A stretch of DNA of 64,000 nt, from the NCBI RefSeq assembly GCF_010015445.1, contig NC_053116.1, positions 3,919,568 to 3,983,567 of the forward strand. The letters run 5' to 3'. Positions 13,391-37,449 of the stretch are shown in pieces. A program made the position numbers and the translations under genes. The DNA is from Perca fluviatilis. Its lineage: Eukaryota; Chordata; Actinopteri; Perciformes; Percidae. Every line of letters begins with the position of its first letter. The first letter of the stretch is position 1. The notes below the pieces were generated by a model. That model searched no databases, was not told the origin of the DNA, and worked only from the letters and a program-made list of their open reading frames with translations.

Positions 13391-13679
13391 AACTAAAATG
13401 CTAGTTAATTAAACTTTTTTTTCAACTTCTCATTTACAAACATGACCTGGCCTTAAAACAGCAAATGTAAGTCAAAACCGCTACAACCAACCAGAGCAAC
13501 GCTAGTTTGATGGATTCAACAAACTCCAAACATCTTCCTTTTTTAAGAATGACTTCAGAGCCGTTCTTTGTTCTTTTCTCAAAGAAAAGCTGAACTCCAA
13601 GTCTTCCAGAGTCGCTCGCGGCCAAAGCCGATTCGACCCTGGCTGCGAATTACATTTGCCGCCGCTAGGGTGCGTCTAG

Positions 13680-14100
13680 ATTGCTAGGCTAACGGTACAG
13701 ATCCATTTGTCCGACATGACTGAAGCGTGGGGTCGCGACGTCATACATCCGCGGTTGATGCTCCACGCCCTCGACCGGCGAGCTGATTGGACAAACGCGT
13801 CACGTGGGTCTGGCTTCTCGAGAATTTCAACAGCGTCATGGCGGCTCATTGAGAATACAATCTCGTATTTTACGAAAATAGTTCACCGAAACGTGTTTCT
13901 GAAAACATTTTAAGTGAGAAATAGGCCGTGCAGTTGCTGAACCTGTCTTCATTTCAGATCGACAAAGGTCAGTTTGAAAGATTTTCGTCTACTTCTACTG
14001 GATAATCGCGTCGCGTTCAACGGATTAATTTGCATAAAGATGGGTATCGGCCAGCTTTTGGACACGCAGCATTTTTTTCAAATGCAGCGCCACCTTCCAG
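13680..14100 (-). mobile_element. MITE family A, inverted partial copy
   Basis: Reverse complement of the 6940-7260 part of the family A element. Landmarks are 'acgcgtcacgtgggtctggc', 'gtttctgaaaacattttaag' and 'aatttgcataaagatgggta'. Confidence 0.7.
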
Positions 14101-14104
14101 GAAT

Positions 14105-15080
14105 GCTTTGCGTGCACGTTGAAGTCGCTTGACGCCACCCATAGGAATAGCGTGGAGCATGGCGCAACAAAAGGATCACCAGCGTAATGGGATGCAGTTC
14201 TAATAAAACTCCCAGAATTCCCCACCCATGTGACGTGTAGCTGGCTCATGAGGTTGCAGGTCTGATGCTGAACCTTTTCAGAAACAGTTTATCATTCCAT
14301 ACTTTAAATAGCTTGATGTATTTCATCGCCTTTTGGATCATCTCAAGAAACTAAACATTCTAACTTTTAAACATTTCAATAAATTGGCTAATATTCAACA
14401 TACACAGGCCGCCCCCCCGCCTGTCTGTTTAAAGGAAGTTTTCCACTGTCTAAATGCTTGCTCTTGGGGGGGGTGGAATTGCTGGCTCTCTGTAAATGAT
14501 AAGATGAGTGTGTGGTGTAGAACGACTCTATCTGTAAAGTGTCCCCAGATAACTTTGGTTAGGATTTAACACTATAAATACAGTTGAGTGGAAGTGAATA
14601 AAGGCCCATTTGGAGACGGATGTGGCAAAGTAGCTGTAAGCTGTAAATGCAGTGGCATGTAGCACTGGTCCATGCTATGTACTTGAACCTATGAAAATAC
14701 ATTATATAAATCTAAGGATTATTCACATTTTTTATTTTTTTTTTTATTTTTAAATTGAGGTAGGTTATCATAATTACCAACAGAAAAAGATATAACAAGG
14801 GGAGTTGAGGGTTCCATCCTGGCTGTGTTACTATGCTGTTTGCAGACAATCACAAACCAGCAGCTAGTTAATATTTACAGACAAATGAAGAGAAAAGAAA
14901 TACAAGGAACAAAATAGCAACAGTAAAAAAAAAAAAAAAAAGACTTATGAATAATTACAGTTATGGGCCCTTTAAAAAATGTGTCGAGGCATGCTAAACT
15001 GCTGAAATGTTTCGGGACATTATCCAACACCAACATTACAACGGACCCAATCCTACAGGGACATGCTGTCTGTAGACAGT
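14105..15080. other. no recognisable feature
   Basis: AT-rich with short poly-A/T runs at 14722-14752 and 14924-14941. I see no convincing gene or named element. Confidence 0.3.
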
Positions 15081-15086
15081 TAAGGG

Positions 15087-15870
15087 TGATTTATGGTCCT
15101 GCGGAGGCTCCACGCAGAGCTTTCGGCGTAGCCTACGTTAAGTGGCCTGATGTTTATTCTTGTGCGTTGGTGTGTGCGTCGAGCCGGCAGGTGTGTGTGT
15201 GGAGTGCGTGGTAGACCGAGGGAGAAAGTGAGGGAGTGACAGCGATTAGCTTCGGAGCGAGTAGTGACTCCAGAGTCGTAGTGAGAAGTGTCTCCCCTGT
15301 TCTTTCTGAACCACGGTGGGAAATCTGTAGCGGGAAAAGTTAACCCTCGCCTTTATCTCACGTTTACGTAGAACTGGGAAATGCAACGCTACCAAGCCAC
15401 GGCCGAGCGACGTGCAGTTAGGGCTGGGTATCGTTAAAAAAACATTTCAGTACGGATACAAATACTGTGACTTTGACACCGGTTCCTAAACGTTCCTTTT
15501 TTCAATACCAATTTTATGAAACAAAAAGGAAATTACAGTTTTTCCTGCGTGTCTCTACGATGTGTAACGTTAAACAGCCAATCACAGACATTATTAGGTA
15601 GAAACATGCTGTGTGCTTATTGGCTCCCTGACGCTGATGAGATTTACTACTTAGGTATTGAAATAGGGTATTGAATGACGAGGCATTTTTCGATAATCGA
15701 TGCTTTAGAGGCAATTCGGTCGGTGCCTAAAAAGTATTGAATTGGGTACCCAGCCCTAACATGTAGTTACATTTTTCGAGAGGTGCACGTCAGGCTACGG
15801 CGTAGGTTTGTGTCTCCACGTACCTATGTACGTAGCAACAGCGTAGATTTTACGCAGAAGTATAGATCCC
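15087..15870. mobile_element. hAT-like MITE interrupted by a second MITE
   Basis: The outer element runs from 'gggtgatttatggtcctgcg' to the roughly inverted 'acgcagaagtatagatccc'. Its middle is split by a separate element at 15421-15760. Confidence 0.5.
15421..15760. mobile_element. MITE with AGGGCTGGGTA ends
   Basis: It starts 'agggctgggtatcg' and ends with the inverted 'gggtacccagccct'. Relatives with AGGGTTGGGTA ends lie at 21823-22747, 27842-28203 and 50545-51384. Confidence 0.7.
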
Positions 15871-16193
15871 GCTCTAGGCTGGCCTGTGACAGACAGCCTG
15901 TGCTGGGTCTAGCAGATCTTCTCAAGAGACTCCCATGGTCAACGCAATCAAAATCATCAAAGTTCATTCCAAGATGGCCTGGGACTAAGTCTACAACCAA
16001 TGATATCTTCGTTCTCACTCTACAACCATCCATCTCTTCTTAACACATTAACCCCAACCCCCCCCCCCCAGCACAGACGCAGTCCTCCAGCTGGAGCACG
16101 TCCTGGTCCTTGGTCCCCCATCCGATAACATCCTGACATGGCGTCGGGAAGCCTGTGGTGTCGGCCAGCCTTTCCCCGACGGCTCCGGCGACG

Positions 16194-29424
<13,231 letters not shown>

Positions 29425-29425
29425 G

Positions 29426-29476
<51 letters not shown>
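29426..29476 (+). repeat. (CA)n microsatellite forming the porcn exon 1 acceptor tract
   Basis: On the porcn coding strand this is (TG)n followed directly by the acceptor AG. It occupies the place of the polypyrimidine tract. Confidence 0.95.
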
Positions 29477-29481
<5 letters not shown>

Positions 29482-30521
29482 ACAACTGCCATCGACCTAT
29501 CAAAATGACTGAATGAAAGACAAATTAATTATATCTAAAAGGGATTAGACTCTGTAGAGCGAGGATTAGAAGCAGGAAAATGGGCGTCTGAGCCATTACA
29601 TAATCTCTTAAAGTTAGTAGTTTAGATCACTAGTATTTCCATTCAGGGTGTCATTTTAAAAGCTCAGACTCTATAGGTTTTAGCGATAGCAAGCATGTCA
29701 TGTTTTGATCACAACTGCTCCACATATTTACAGTTTGTATTTTTTTGTTAAAGTACTTGGTAAAAAGACATAGTTTGGACAGCATAGAGTTGGTTGATGG
29801 CTTCTGAAAGCTGATGATCTCCAAGAAGAAGACACACTTTTAAATGATCCCCCAAAAGGGGGAAATTACATCTGTACACGGTGTTGTTCCATCCACTGAG
29901 GCCAGCCTGCCCCAGCAGGACCGTGAACGTGCCTCAGCCTGTCCGAGTGCAAACTTGGCCCCCAGGGGCCAGCAGGAGGGGGGGGGGGGCTGGCTCCGCG
30001 CACGGCTCAACAACAAGCTCACATCACCGCATGCAACAACAACAACACATCCTCAAGTTGAAATACACAACGCGGGTCTATTATTAAAGATGGTACTGAA
30101 TTAGTTATCAATTCAAATTCTGTAAGCTTTTCAATATCCTTCAATATGTGATCCGGGGGGGCCAACCATACCCCCTTCTTTCTGGGTGAAAACACAAGAT
30201 GTAGCCTGCCCTTCGTTTCCCTCCTGCTAGTAGCAACTAACTAAGTATCAATACGCTGCTGTTAAGAGCGCCGGAATAACGTTAACGTTACCGTGAACGG
30301 GTCAGCTAACTATGCGTGGTTAACGTTACGGTGAACATTGTAAACTATCCGTGTTTAACGGCACACTGACGTTAGTTCTGCGAAACTAATGAGCGAAGTT
30401 AACGTATTAGCCTTCATAGTTTGAACAACAAGCGTCGCAGCGAGCCGAGGCTAACAGGTAAACCTAACTAACCTAACAGCTAACTTTACATTAGTTACCT
30501 CGGGGTAGAAGAGGCGGCAGC

Positions 30522-30617
30522 TCACTGCAAAGTCATGCTATACCACAGACACAGATGATGATGATGATGATGATACTGCTTCTTCTTCTTCTTCTCCTCC
30601 TTCTTCTTCCTCCTCAT
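30522..30617 (-). other. small upstream open frame in the putative porcn 5' UTR
   Basis: A 31-codon frame starts ATG at 30617 and stops TGA at 30524-30522. It is made of codon repeats: RRKKKEEKKKKK, then six His, then LCLWYSMTLQ. Whether it is transcribed depends on the unmapped start site. If it is, it could damp porcn translation. Confidence 0.25.
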
Positions 30618-30640
30618 ACTCTTCTTCTTCTCTTGATTAC
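30550..30640 (+). repeat. trinucleotide repeats (GAT)n and (CTT)n
   Basis: Seven GAT-type units, then CTT/CCT-rich runs, inside the putative porcn 5' exon. Confidence 0.9.
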
Positions 30641-31009
30641 AGGGGCATGGCAACCAACTTTTAGGTGCATACCGCCACCTACTGTACAGGAGTGTGTAAC
30701 ATAGGTTGTCATCATAGACTGTAAAATGAATATTAACAGTCTATGGTTGTCATATTCCACTCACCAATGCTGTGTCCCCCTCCTTTTGACACCCCTTGCT
30801 TCTTGTTACAGCACGAGGAGTTTTGTGAGAAATATCAACTTCAATGTAATGCCAAGCGTTATGATAGACGACTGAAAGCTATACCAGTCTCTGAAATCAC
30901 CGGGGAGAGAAGACATTAGGAGGTATTCCAAGGTTTCTCATCCAAGGAATTGATTTATGTGATTATAAATGTACCAAGTTATTAGAAATATTATATAAAG
31001 GGAATATTA

Positions 31010-31735
31010 TCCTAATCCAGTAAGAAAATATATGCTGAAAGAATTTGGTGGAGAGGTTAAGAAAATAAGGAAAAGTTATATCTCATTTCCTCTTCTTCCG
31101 AAGGGTGAAGTGGTCAACTGTAAAATTTGAAATTAAATCTACCCAACAAACTGGTTTTTAAGACTGAGATTCCATTTGGACATTAATAACTGTGTTTTTT
31201 TTTGTGAAAAGGAAATTGAGGATCTAGTACATGTATTTTTTTTCTGTGTGAATCGGTGCAATCTTTCTGGAGAGATCTGCAGAGCTGGTTCCAGACCAGG
31301 GAAATAGAGATACCACCTCAAGACAGCGAAGAATATAAAGTTGGGTGTTCTTGTTGAAGATAAGAAGGTAGATTTTGTTCTCAACAATTTGGTGCTTTTA
31401 GGAAAACATTTTAAAATAACTAAATGTAGCTATTTTAAGACCAACCCCTCCCTGATCCATTGGAAGAATGAGTTCCGTTTGTGTAAGTCACTGAAATGGG
31501 TTAAGGATAAAAAAATAAATAAGCTTTTCAATTTACTTGAAACTCTTAACTTAATTTGAAATAGCCCCTTCTATTTATTTTCTCTATTTTATCCATGTTG
31601 ATTTATGTATAAGCTCCTAGGTTTTGTTTATATGCTCGACCTGAGGCAAAAGCTCTATTTTTGATTAAGTATGCCTTGTTTGCTTGTATATTTGTATTCT
31701 GAATGAATAAAAAAAAATAAATAAATAAATAAAAG
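31010..31735 (+). mobile_element. L1-type LINE, 3' end only
   Basis: Plus-strand reading gives the end of an L1 ORF2: a Cys/His segment (EKEIEDLVHVFFLC ... SFWRDLQSWF), then NLVLLGKHFKITKCSYFK and ending LFNLLETLNLI with a stop at about 31557. A 3' UTR and an A-rich tail (aataaataaataaa at 31716-31734) follow. It is heavily 5'-truncated, with a frame break around 31190. Confidence 0.75.
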
Positions 31736-31739
31736 TGCC

Positions 31740-32105
31740 GCTCTCTCAACAGCCTCTTTCCGACCAAGTAGTTACAGAAACGTAGTTCTAGGAACAGTCC
31801 ACTTGTACTAACTACTCTCCCCCAAAATCGGTTCTGCAATTTGCATTCACACTGGCCAAGTGGCCATAGGGACTGACCTTCTGTTATTATAACAGCCATC
31901 TAACCACCACTCTGCGGGAAAGGGAAAAGACCCTGGCCTGAAGTAGGAGCTGCAAGAGTTAGAGGAACTGTGGGCAGAGGAACTTAATAATCCCCAAATT
32001 GGTCCAGTCGGAACACGAGAAAAGAAGGGTTCTAGGAAGGTTGTGTCTAGGAAGTGCAAAAACCCCTCCGGTCGGAAAGCGGCTAATGCTTCCGGCTTCT
32101 GAACT
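31740..32105. mobile_element. probable MITE with partly inverted ends
   Basis: The left 'ctctttccgaccaagta' and the inverted right 'gctttccgaccggaggg' share a core. Each is followed by a 'tagttctagga / cttcctagaac' type motif. No protein. Confidence 0.4.
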
Positions 32106-32172
32106 GGTTGCAGTTCCACCAGAGTTCCACTGTTCATTGTGATTTCTTTAGAGCACATGGTGAACATGTCAC

Positions 32173-32730
32173 ATTAATACACTGTTCGTTGTGGGTTCTC
32201 AATAAATACTGTTAAGTCATATAAAAAGCTTATCTAGCTCTCAAAATGGTTACCAGTTATATATCAGAAACACAATTCTCTAACCTTAAAAGCACCGTTA
32301 AGATTTTTGGCATCTGACATTTGCTCTTAAAAATCCTACCCTGCATGTCTCTGCTGTGATGTTCACCAACACTGTCCCACCTTTACATTCCCCCTTTCTA
32401 GGAGCAGCCTGTGGTCCCTCTCTGACGACATTATGCTCCATACACTTCTAAAACGCAGCATTTTAAACTGTCACCCCCTGTCGTGGAAAGGTGTTAGATG
32501 AAGGGCATATTTTAGGCATGTAAACTAAATTTGACATTATGTCATAATTTGCACTAAACAGTCCTTCCTGAAGGTGGTTTTTTAACCAATATTTCACAGT
32601 GCCACCTACCTCCCAAACATTGGTTTTGCCCTTCTTGTGCCGATTAGTGTTTGATGACTGTACATCCATGCACATTAACATTAATACACTGTTCATTGTG
32701 AGTTCTCAATAAATACTGTTAAGTCATACA
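32173..32730 (+). repeat. two direct copies of a roughly 50-bp sequence, 508 bp apart
   Basis: 'cattaatacactgttc' through 'caataaatactgttaagtca' occurs at about 32173-32222 and again at 32681-32730 with a few changes. Both include AATAAA on the plus strand. The role is unknown. The pair may mark the edge or a duplicated 3' end of a transposon. Confidence 0.7.
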
Positions 32731-32813
32731 AAGTTGTTTTCAAGAATGTATTTCAACTGTCATTTCACAGCAGATTAGATCCAACTTCAGTTTAAACAAA
32801 ACAAAGTCCGCAC

Positions 32814-34141
32814 TCAGACGACACTTTTGCACACATTTGTCAAGGCACAGCAAACGGTGACGATCTTGTCCAACGCCACTACGTTTTCACCTTCACATTT
32901 GAGAAGCATGTTCACCGGTACAGTTGAGCGCAAGAATTTAAATGTGTCCTGCACGACACCGATCACCCTCTCCACGTGAATCCTGAGATGTGCCGTGGCC
33001 CCAGCCTCCTCCACGTCTCTCGCCTCCAGCTGCGCTCGGCCCCTTGGAGGTACCTTAACCTCAGCACACATCATACCCACGCTTTCCCCGATGTCAAATC
33101 CCCGATCTGCCAGCACAACGTCACCTGGCATCAGTTTGTCCAGGAAACCACTTTGCTCCGTTATATGTTTGTCACTCGCGAGCCCACCCCACCCTTCGGA
33201 TATGAAAGAAATGACACCCTGGGGTGTAATCACAATGAGGTATTTCATGGTGTGCGCGTGTTTATACTGAGAAAAAGTCTGTGCCCTTGCGAGTGCATTT
33301 GAGGGTTTTTCAATAAAAACCTCAAAACAGTCCATGATGGCAGCCGCATTTTCCCCGAACGATTCCACAAACTTGTGTGGCATACTGGCCAATAAACTCT
33401 CCCTGCTTGGCCAGTACACCAACGGAGACAGCCGGGAGTACATCACGCCGAGAGTGTGGTGAAAGGCATCGCTGGCGGTCGTCCTGTGCACCCGAAACAG
33501 ACGGCCGAGGTGCTGTATTGGCAGGTCCAGTCTGAGGCGCATGAGAGTCAACAGGACAAGCTGGAAGGGGGAGAGCTTCTTCAACCTACCCTGAGGCAGA
33601 TATGGCGTGAGACTGAGTAGAAGTGTCTGAAACGTTAAGTAATTCGGGAGTCCCGTGTAATACTTCACTCTGTCATCATCACCGCTCAGAAAGTTCTCGT
33701 TCATCCGGTACTCTTCAAGCTCCTCCTTCAGCTTTCTGTTTTCCTCCAAAAGACAGTTGATAACATCTCGTCTATATGGGCAAAGTGCACATTCCTGGGC
33801 CGGCTCCTGCTGTGCCGATAGCGGCGCTTGCACCTGCGCTGGGCATGGCGGCTGCTCCCGATGCTGTGCCGACGGCGGCGCTTGCTCCTGGTGCTGCGCT
33901 GGGCATGGCGGCTGCTCCCGATGCTGCGCCAACGGTGGCGCTTGTTCAGGGTGCTGCGCTGGGGATGGCGGCTGCTCCTGGTGCTGCGGTGGCGGCAGCA
34001 ACAGCTGCTCCTGGTGCTGGGTCCTGCGCTTTACTAGCCGCTGAAATCTCGCTTCATCGGTTTCCTTAACATCACTGTGGCCTAACCGCAAAGATGGTTT
34101 CCAGTCAGGGTGGTTCTCCAACATCTCATATGATGGTTTAC
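32814..34141 (-). CDS. THAP transposase exon 2 (linker and DDE domain)
   Basis: Acceptor 'ttctag' at 34144-34142. Starts KPSYEMLENHPDWKPSLRLG, typical of the segment after THAP in these transposases. The stop is at 32816-32814 after NVCKSVV. Confidence 0.82.
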
Positions 34142-35105
34142 CTAGAACAGAATAATTTGATTATGGAAACTCATTCATTGAATCAATGCTTTAAGCTGGC
34201 AAACATTACATTAAAATATCTCGCAGAACAAAGGCTTAGGACACGAGGGGACAACAGTTTGCTAAATAAATACACCCATGCTAAAGTTGACTAAAAGAGG
34301 AATAAAAAAATTCATCTTTTGGAAATTGATCTTAATGCCTTAATTTAAAAAAATTAGGAAAAATCCAACCTTTAAGGGCACCAATTTTCTTTGTGAATGA
34401 ATAATGTATCATAAATAAATAAATGTTCTTCCTTAAAATACAGGGTGCATAAGTATACACACCCCTATGTAACTTCCCATAGAGGCAGGCAGATCATTAT
34501 TTTCAAAGGCCAGTTATTTCATGGTTCCAGGATACTGTGCATCCTGATAAAGTTCCCTTGGCCTTTGGAATTAAAATAGCCCCCACATCATCACATACCC
34601 TTCACCATACCTAGAGATTGGCATGGTTTGATTTCAGTTAGCCTGGTTCGATTTGCATTGAGAGATAATCTTATGGAAAGTACCCCATGGCAATCTTTTT
34701 TTTTTTTTTTAATTAAGGCATTAAGATCAATTTCCAAAAGATGATTTTTGTATTCCTCTTTTTTGTCCACTTTAGCATGGGTGTATTCACTTATAATTAG
34801 CACTGTAGTCAGCCAGTTAGCAGGCTAGGCAACATTAGGTGCACTTCATGGCAGAACGTACCCGAATGAAAATGCAGAGAACACACTCTCATCGACTGGG
34901 AGATGCGGTCGAAAGTAATGTCCTTTCTCCTAATTGCAGCCACCCAAGACATCCGACGTCTCCTTGTCACGTCGGACACATGCTCGCCTTCGTGCTTTTT
35001 CCACGTAGGGATACGAAAAAACCGTAACACGTGGTCCCTACGCTTTCCACGGTAATCGTGTGTGGAACTGAAGCAGTTTCTTACACAGCAGTGTGTTCCG
35101 GGCAT
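32814..35105 (-). CDS. THAP-domain DDE transposase (ISL2EU-like), two exons, apparently intact
   Basis: Exon 1 (35105-34862) and exon 2 (34141-32814) join in phase 1 across a GTACG/AG intron and give 523 aa. Residues 1-85 form a THAP zinc finger: MPGTHCCVRNC, the invariant Trp in SWVAAIRR, and CSLHFHSG closing the C2CH. A linker rich in QHxEQxPPxAQ repeats (about 122-192) and a short coiled coil (CLLEENRKLKEELEEYR) follow. Then comes a helix-turn-helix and a DDE_Tnp_4 catalytic domain with Asp352 (AIMDCFEVF), Asp427 (VLADRGFDI) and Glu472 (HVERVIG). This THAP plus DDE_Tnp_4 architecture is known from ISL2EU (IS4EU) DNA transposons. No stop or frameshift interrupts it, so it is either a recently active element or a domesticated gene. 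I could not identify its terminal repeats. Confidence 0.85.
34257..34795. mobile_element. Tc1-type MITE inside the transposase intron
   Basis: The inverted ends 'atacacccatgctaaagt' and 'actttagcatgggtgtat' are followed by further complementarity (aaaagatgaattttttt-like versus ccaaaagatgatttttg). It sits wholly in the intron between the two THAP transposase exons. Confidence 0.75.
34862..35105 (-). CDS. THAP transposase exon 1 (THAP zinc finger)
   Basis: The ATG at 35105-35103 is chosen because the THAP domain conventionally begins at the initiator Met (MPGTHCC). An upstream in-frame ATG at 35144 would add 13 residues. Donor GTACGT at 34861. Confidence 0.75.
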
Positions 35106-35295
35106 TCTAAAATAGTTGAATTCTCTAGAACAGCGAAACACCAAGACCTAGGCAACCAACACAAACAATGAACATGAGCAGCTCAAAATGGCGGAAGGGG
35201 GATATCTGGGGGCGGGGCGCTGTGCCGTGACGACATCCCCTCGTTCGCAATATGTCGTCATATCCCAGCAGATGAGATATGGGAACTTATTTATT

Positions 35296-37010
35296 TCAGA
35301 ATCAGAATCAGAAAGGGTTTTTATTGCCAAGTACGTTTTTAACACATACAAGGAATTTGTTTTGGTGTTGTTGGTGCACATCACACATTCTCTAAATGTA
35401 ATATTAAACAATATAAGTATAGGTATAAACAATATAAGTATAAGTATATGTACACAGTATGTATTAAATTAAAAATAAAGATAGAAATAAAATAAAATAA
35501 AATAAATAAATAAAGAGCAAAGAGCATTACAGCAGAGAGAGAACAGTGGCATGAAGAGCCAGGTGGAGAGTCAGGGTGGTTTCCGGGCCTTGTTGATAAG
35601 GCTAGTGGCGGAGGGGAAAAGCTGTTCATGTGACGTGAGGTTTTGGTCCTGATGGACCTCAGCCTCCTGCCAGGGGGGAGGGGCTCAAAGAGTTTGTGTC
35701 CGGGGTGGGAGGGGTCAGCCACAATCTTTCCAGCACGCTTCAGAGTCCTGGTGGCGTAAAGGTCCTGGAGCGGCGGCAGATTGCAGCCAATCACCTTCTC
35801 TGCAGACCGAATGACACGCTGCAGTCTGCCCTTGTCCTTGGCAGTGGCAGCAGCGTACCAGATGGTGATGGAGGATGTGAGGATGGACTCAATGATGGCT
35901 GTGTAGAAGTGCACCATCATTGTCTTTGGCAGGTTGAATTTCTTCAGCTGCCGCAGGAAGTACATCCTCTGTTGTGCTTTCTTGATGAAGGAGCTGATGT
36001 TCAGCTCCCACTTGAGGTCCTGGGAGATGGTAGTTCCCAGGAAGCGGAAAGACTCCACAGTGTCAATTGTGGAGCCACAGAGGGTGATGGGGGCAGGTGG
36101 GGCTGGGTTCTTCCTGAAGTCCACAACCATCTCCACTGTTAGAGCGTTGAGATCTAGATTGTTTTGGTTGCACCACTTCACCAGGTGGTCAGCCTCCGAC
36201 CTGTAAGCGTACTCGTCTCCATCAGAGATGAGTCCGATGAGGGAGGTGTCGTCCACAAACTTCAGAAGCTTGACAGACTGGTGACTGGAGGTGCAACTGT
36301 TGGTGTACAAGGAGAAGAGCAGAGGCGAAAGAACACAGCCCTGAGGGGATCCGGTGCTGATGGTCTGTGAGTTGGAGACGTGTTTCCCCAGCTTGACATG
36401 CTGCTTCCTGTCAGACAGGAAGTCAGTGATCCACCTGCAGGTGGAGTCAGGCACGCCAAGCTGGGAGAGCTTCTCCTGGAGCAGAGCCGGGATGATGGTG
36501 TTGAAGGCAGAGCTGAAGTCCAAAAACAGGATCCTGGCGTAGGTTCCTGCAGAGTCCAGGTGCCGGAGGATGTAGTGGAGGGCCAGGTTTACTGCATCGT
36601 CTACAGACCTGTTGGCTCTGTAGGCAAACTGCAGGGGGTCCAGGAGGGGGTCGGTGATGGCTTTGAGGTGTGAAAGCACAAGGCGCTCAAAGGACTTCAT
36701 AACCACAGAGGTCAGGGCGACGGGTCTGAAGTCATTAAGTCCTGTGGTCCTTGGCTTCTTGGGGACAGGGATGATGGTTGAGGTCTTGAAACAGGCTGGC
36801 CCGTGACATGTCTCCAGTGAGGTGTTAAAAATGTCTGTGAACACTGGAGACAGCTGATCAGCGCAGTGCTTCAAGCTTGATGGGGAGACAGCATCCGGTC
36901 CAGCAGCTTTCCTGGGATTCTGTCTCCTAAAGAGTCTGTTGACATCCCTCTCGTGGATGGAGAGAGTCGTCACTGAGGTGGGTAGGGGGGTGGAGGTGGA
37001 GACCTTTATA
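35296..37010 (-). mobile_element. L2-type LINE, 5'-truncated
   Basis: The minus-strand 3' end finishes in the short tandem 'tctgattctgattctga', as in teleost L2 elements. The sequence up to 37010 encodes the reverse transcriptase. The endonuclease half is missing, as expected for a 5'-truncated insertion. Confidence 0.88.
35381..36973 (-). CDS. L2 LINE reverse transcriptase, partial
   Basis: A long open frame reads NPRKAAGPDAVSPSSLKHC, NDFRPVALTSVVMKSFERLV, DFSSAFNTI, STGSPQGCVLSPLLFSLYTN and the catalytic FVDDTS. It then has the post-RT segment FRFLGTTISQDLKWE, KKAQQRMYFLRQLKKFNLP and TSSITIWYAAATAKDKGRLQ. These are landmark motifs of CR1/L2-clade reverse transcriptases. The last roughly 50 codons run through the AT-rich 3' UTR. 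The domain is open, but without its 5' half the copy cannot move by itself. Confidence 0.85.
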   Translation of the reverse strand: MTTLSIHERDVNRLFRRQNPRKAAGPDAVSPSSLKHCADQLSPVFTDIFNTSLETCHGPACFKTSTIIPVPKKPRTTGLNDFRPVALTSVVMKSFERLVLSHLKAITDPLLDPLQFAYRANRSVDDAVNLALHYILRHLDSAGTYARILFLDFSSAFNTIIPALLQEKLSQLGVPDSTCRWITDFLSDRKQHVKLGKHVSNSQTISTGSPQGCVLSPLLFSLYTNSCTSSHQSVKLLKFVDDTSLIGLISDGDEYAYRSEADHLVKWCNQNNLDLNALTVEMVVDFRKNPAPPAPITLCGSTIDTVESFRFLGTTISQDLKWELNISSFIKKAQQRMYFLRQLKKFNLPKTMMVHFYTAIIESILTSSITIWYAAATAKDKGRLQRVIRSAEKVIGCNLPPLQDLYATRTLKRAGKIVADPSHPGHKLFEPLPPGRRLRSIRTKTSRHMNSFSPPPLALSTRPGNHPDSPPGSSCHCSLSAVMLFALYLFILFYFISIFIFNLIHTVYIYLYLYCLYLYLYCLILHLENV

Positions 37011-37449
37011 TTATTAATTAACTACTAGCCCCTGCACGTGTGCTGTTGGTTACATGCAGTTTTGAAATAATACATAATAATGTTTTAAAACTGCTATTTG
37101 CTATCATATGAATATACAAAATCATATAAAAATATACAATGAATGTATGTATCAATAAAGGTACCTCTTCATTTTTTGAAAATGCTCGCTGATAACATCA
37201 ACTTTTCCTCTGTTCTTTACCTTTTAGAGTTGATGTTTTTTTTATTGTGGACAAAACTGTCTGTAACCCTTCTTATTGGCTGATCTGGGTCACAGGAACA
37301 AAGCTCTGCTCTCTGATTGGATGATCCGGAAAAGGGCACTGTGGACAGGCTGATTAATTGGTTCCACGGGTAAAGGTGACCAGTAGGCCTACAGTATCCA
37401 GCAGCAACTAGATCCAGCTGCTTTTAAGTTACTGAGTACATACGGAGGG

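Larger units (their letters stand above)
30499..30640 (-). promoter_or_regulatory. porcn: probable porcn 5' non-coding exon and start region
   Basis: A GTAACT donor lies at 30498-30497 on the minus strand after 'cttctaccccgag'. The segment upstream is CT/GA- and CAT-repeat rich, and nearby sequence at 30240-30450 is rich in 'gttaacgtta'. Because the exon holding the ATG starts one base before it, an upstream non-coding exon is required, and this is the best candidate. The transcription start is unknown. Confidence 0.45.

Noticed and set aside
33757..34069. Plus-strand Cys/Ala-rich frames at 33.8-34.0 kb
   Set aside because: Shadow of the QHxEQ-repeat linker of the minus-strand THAP transposase.
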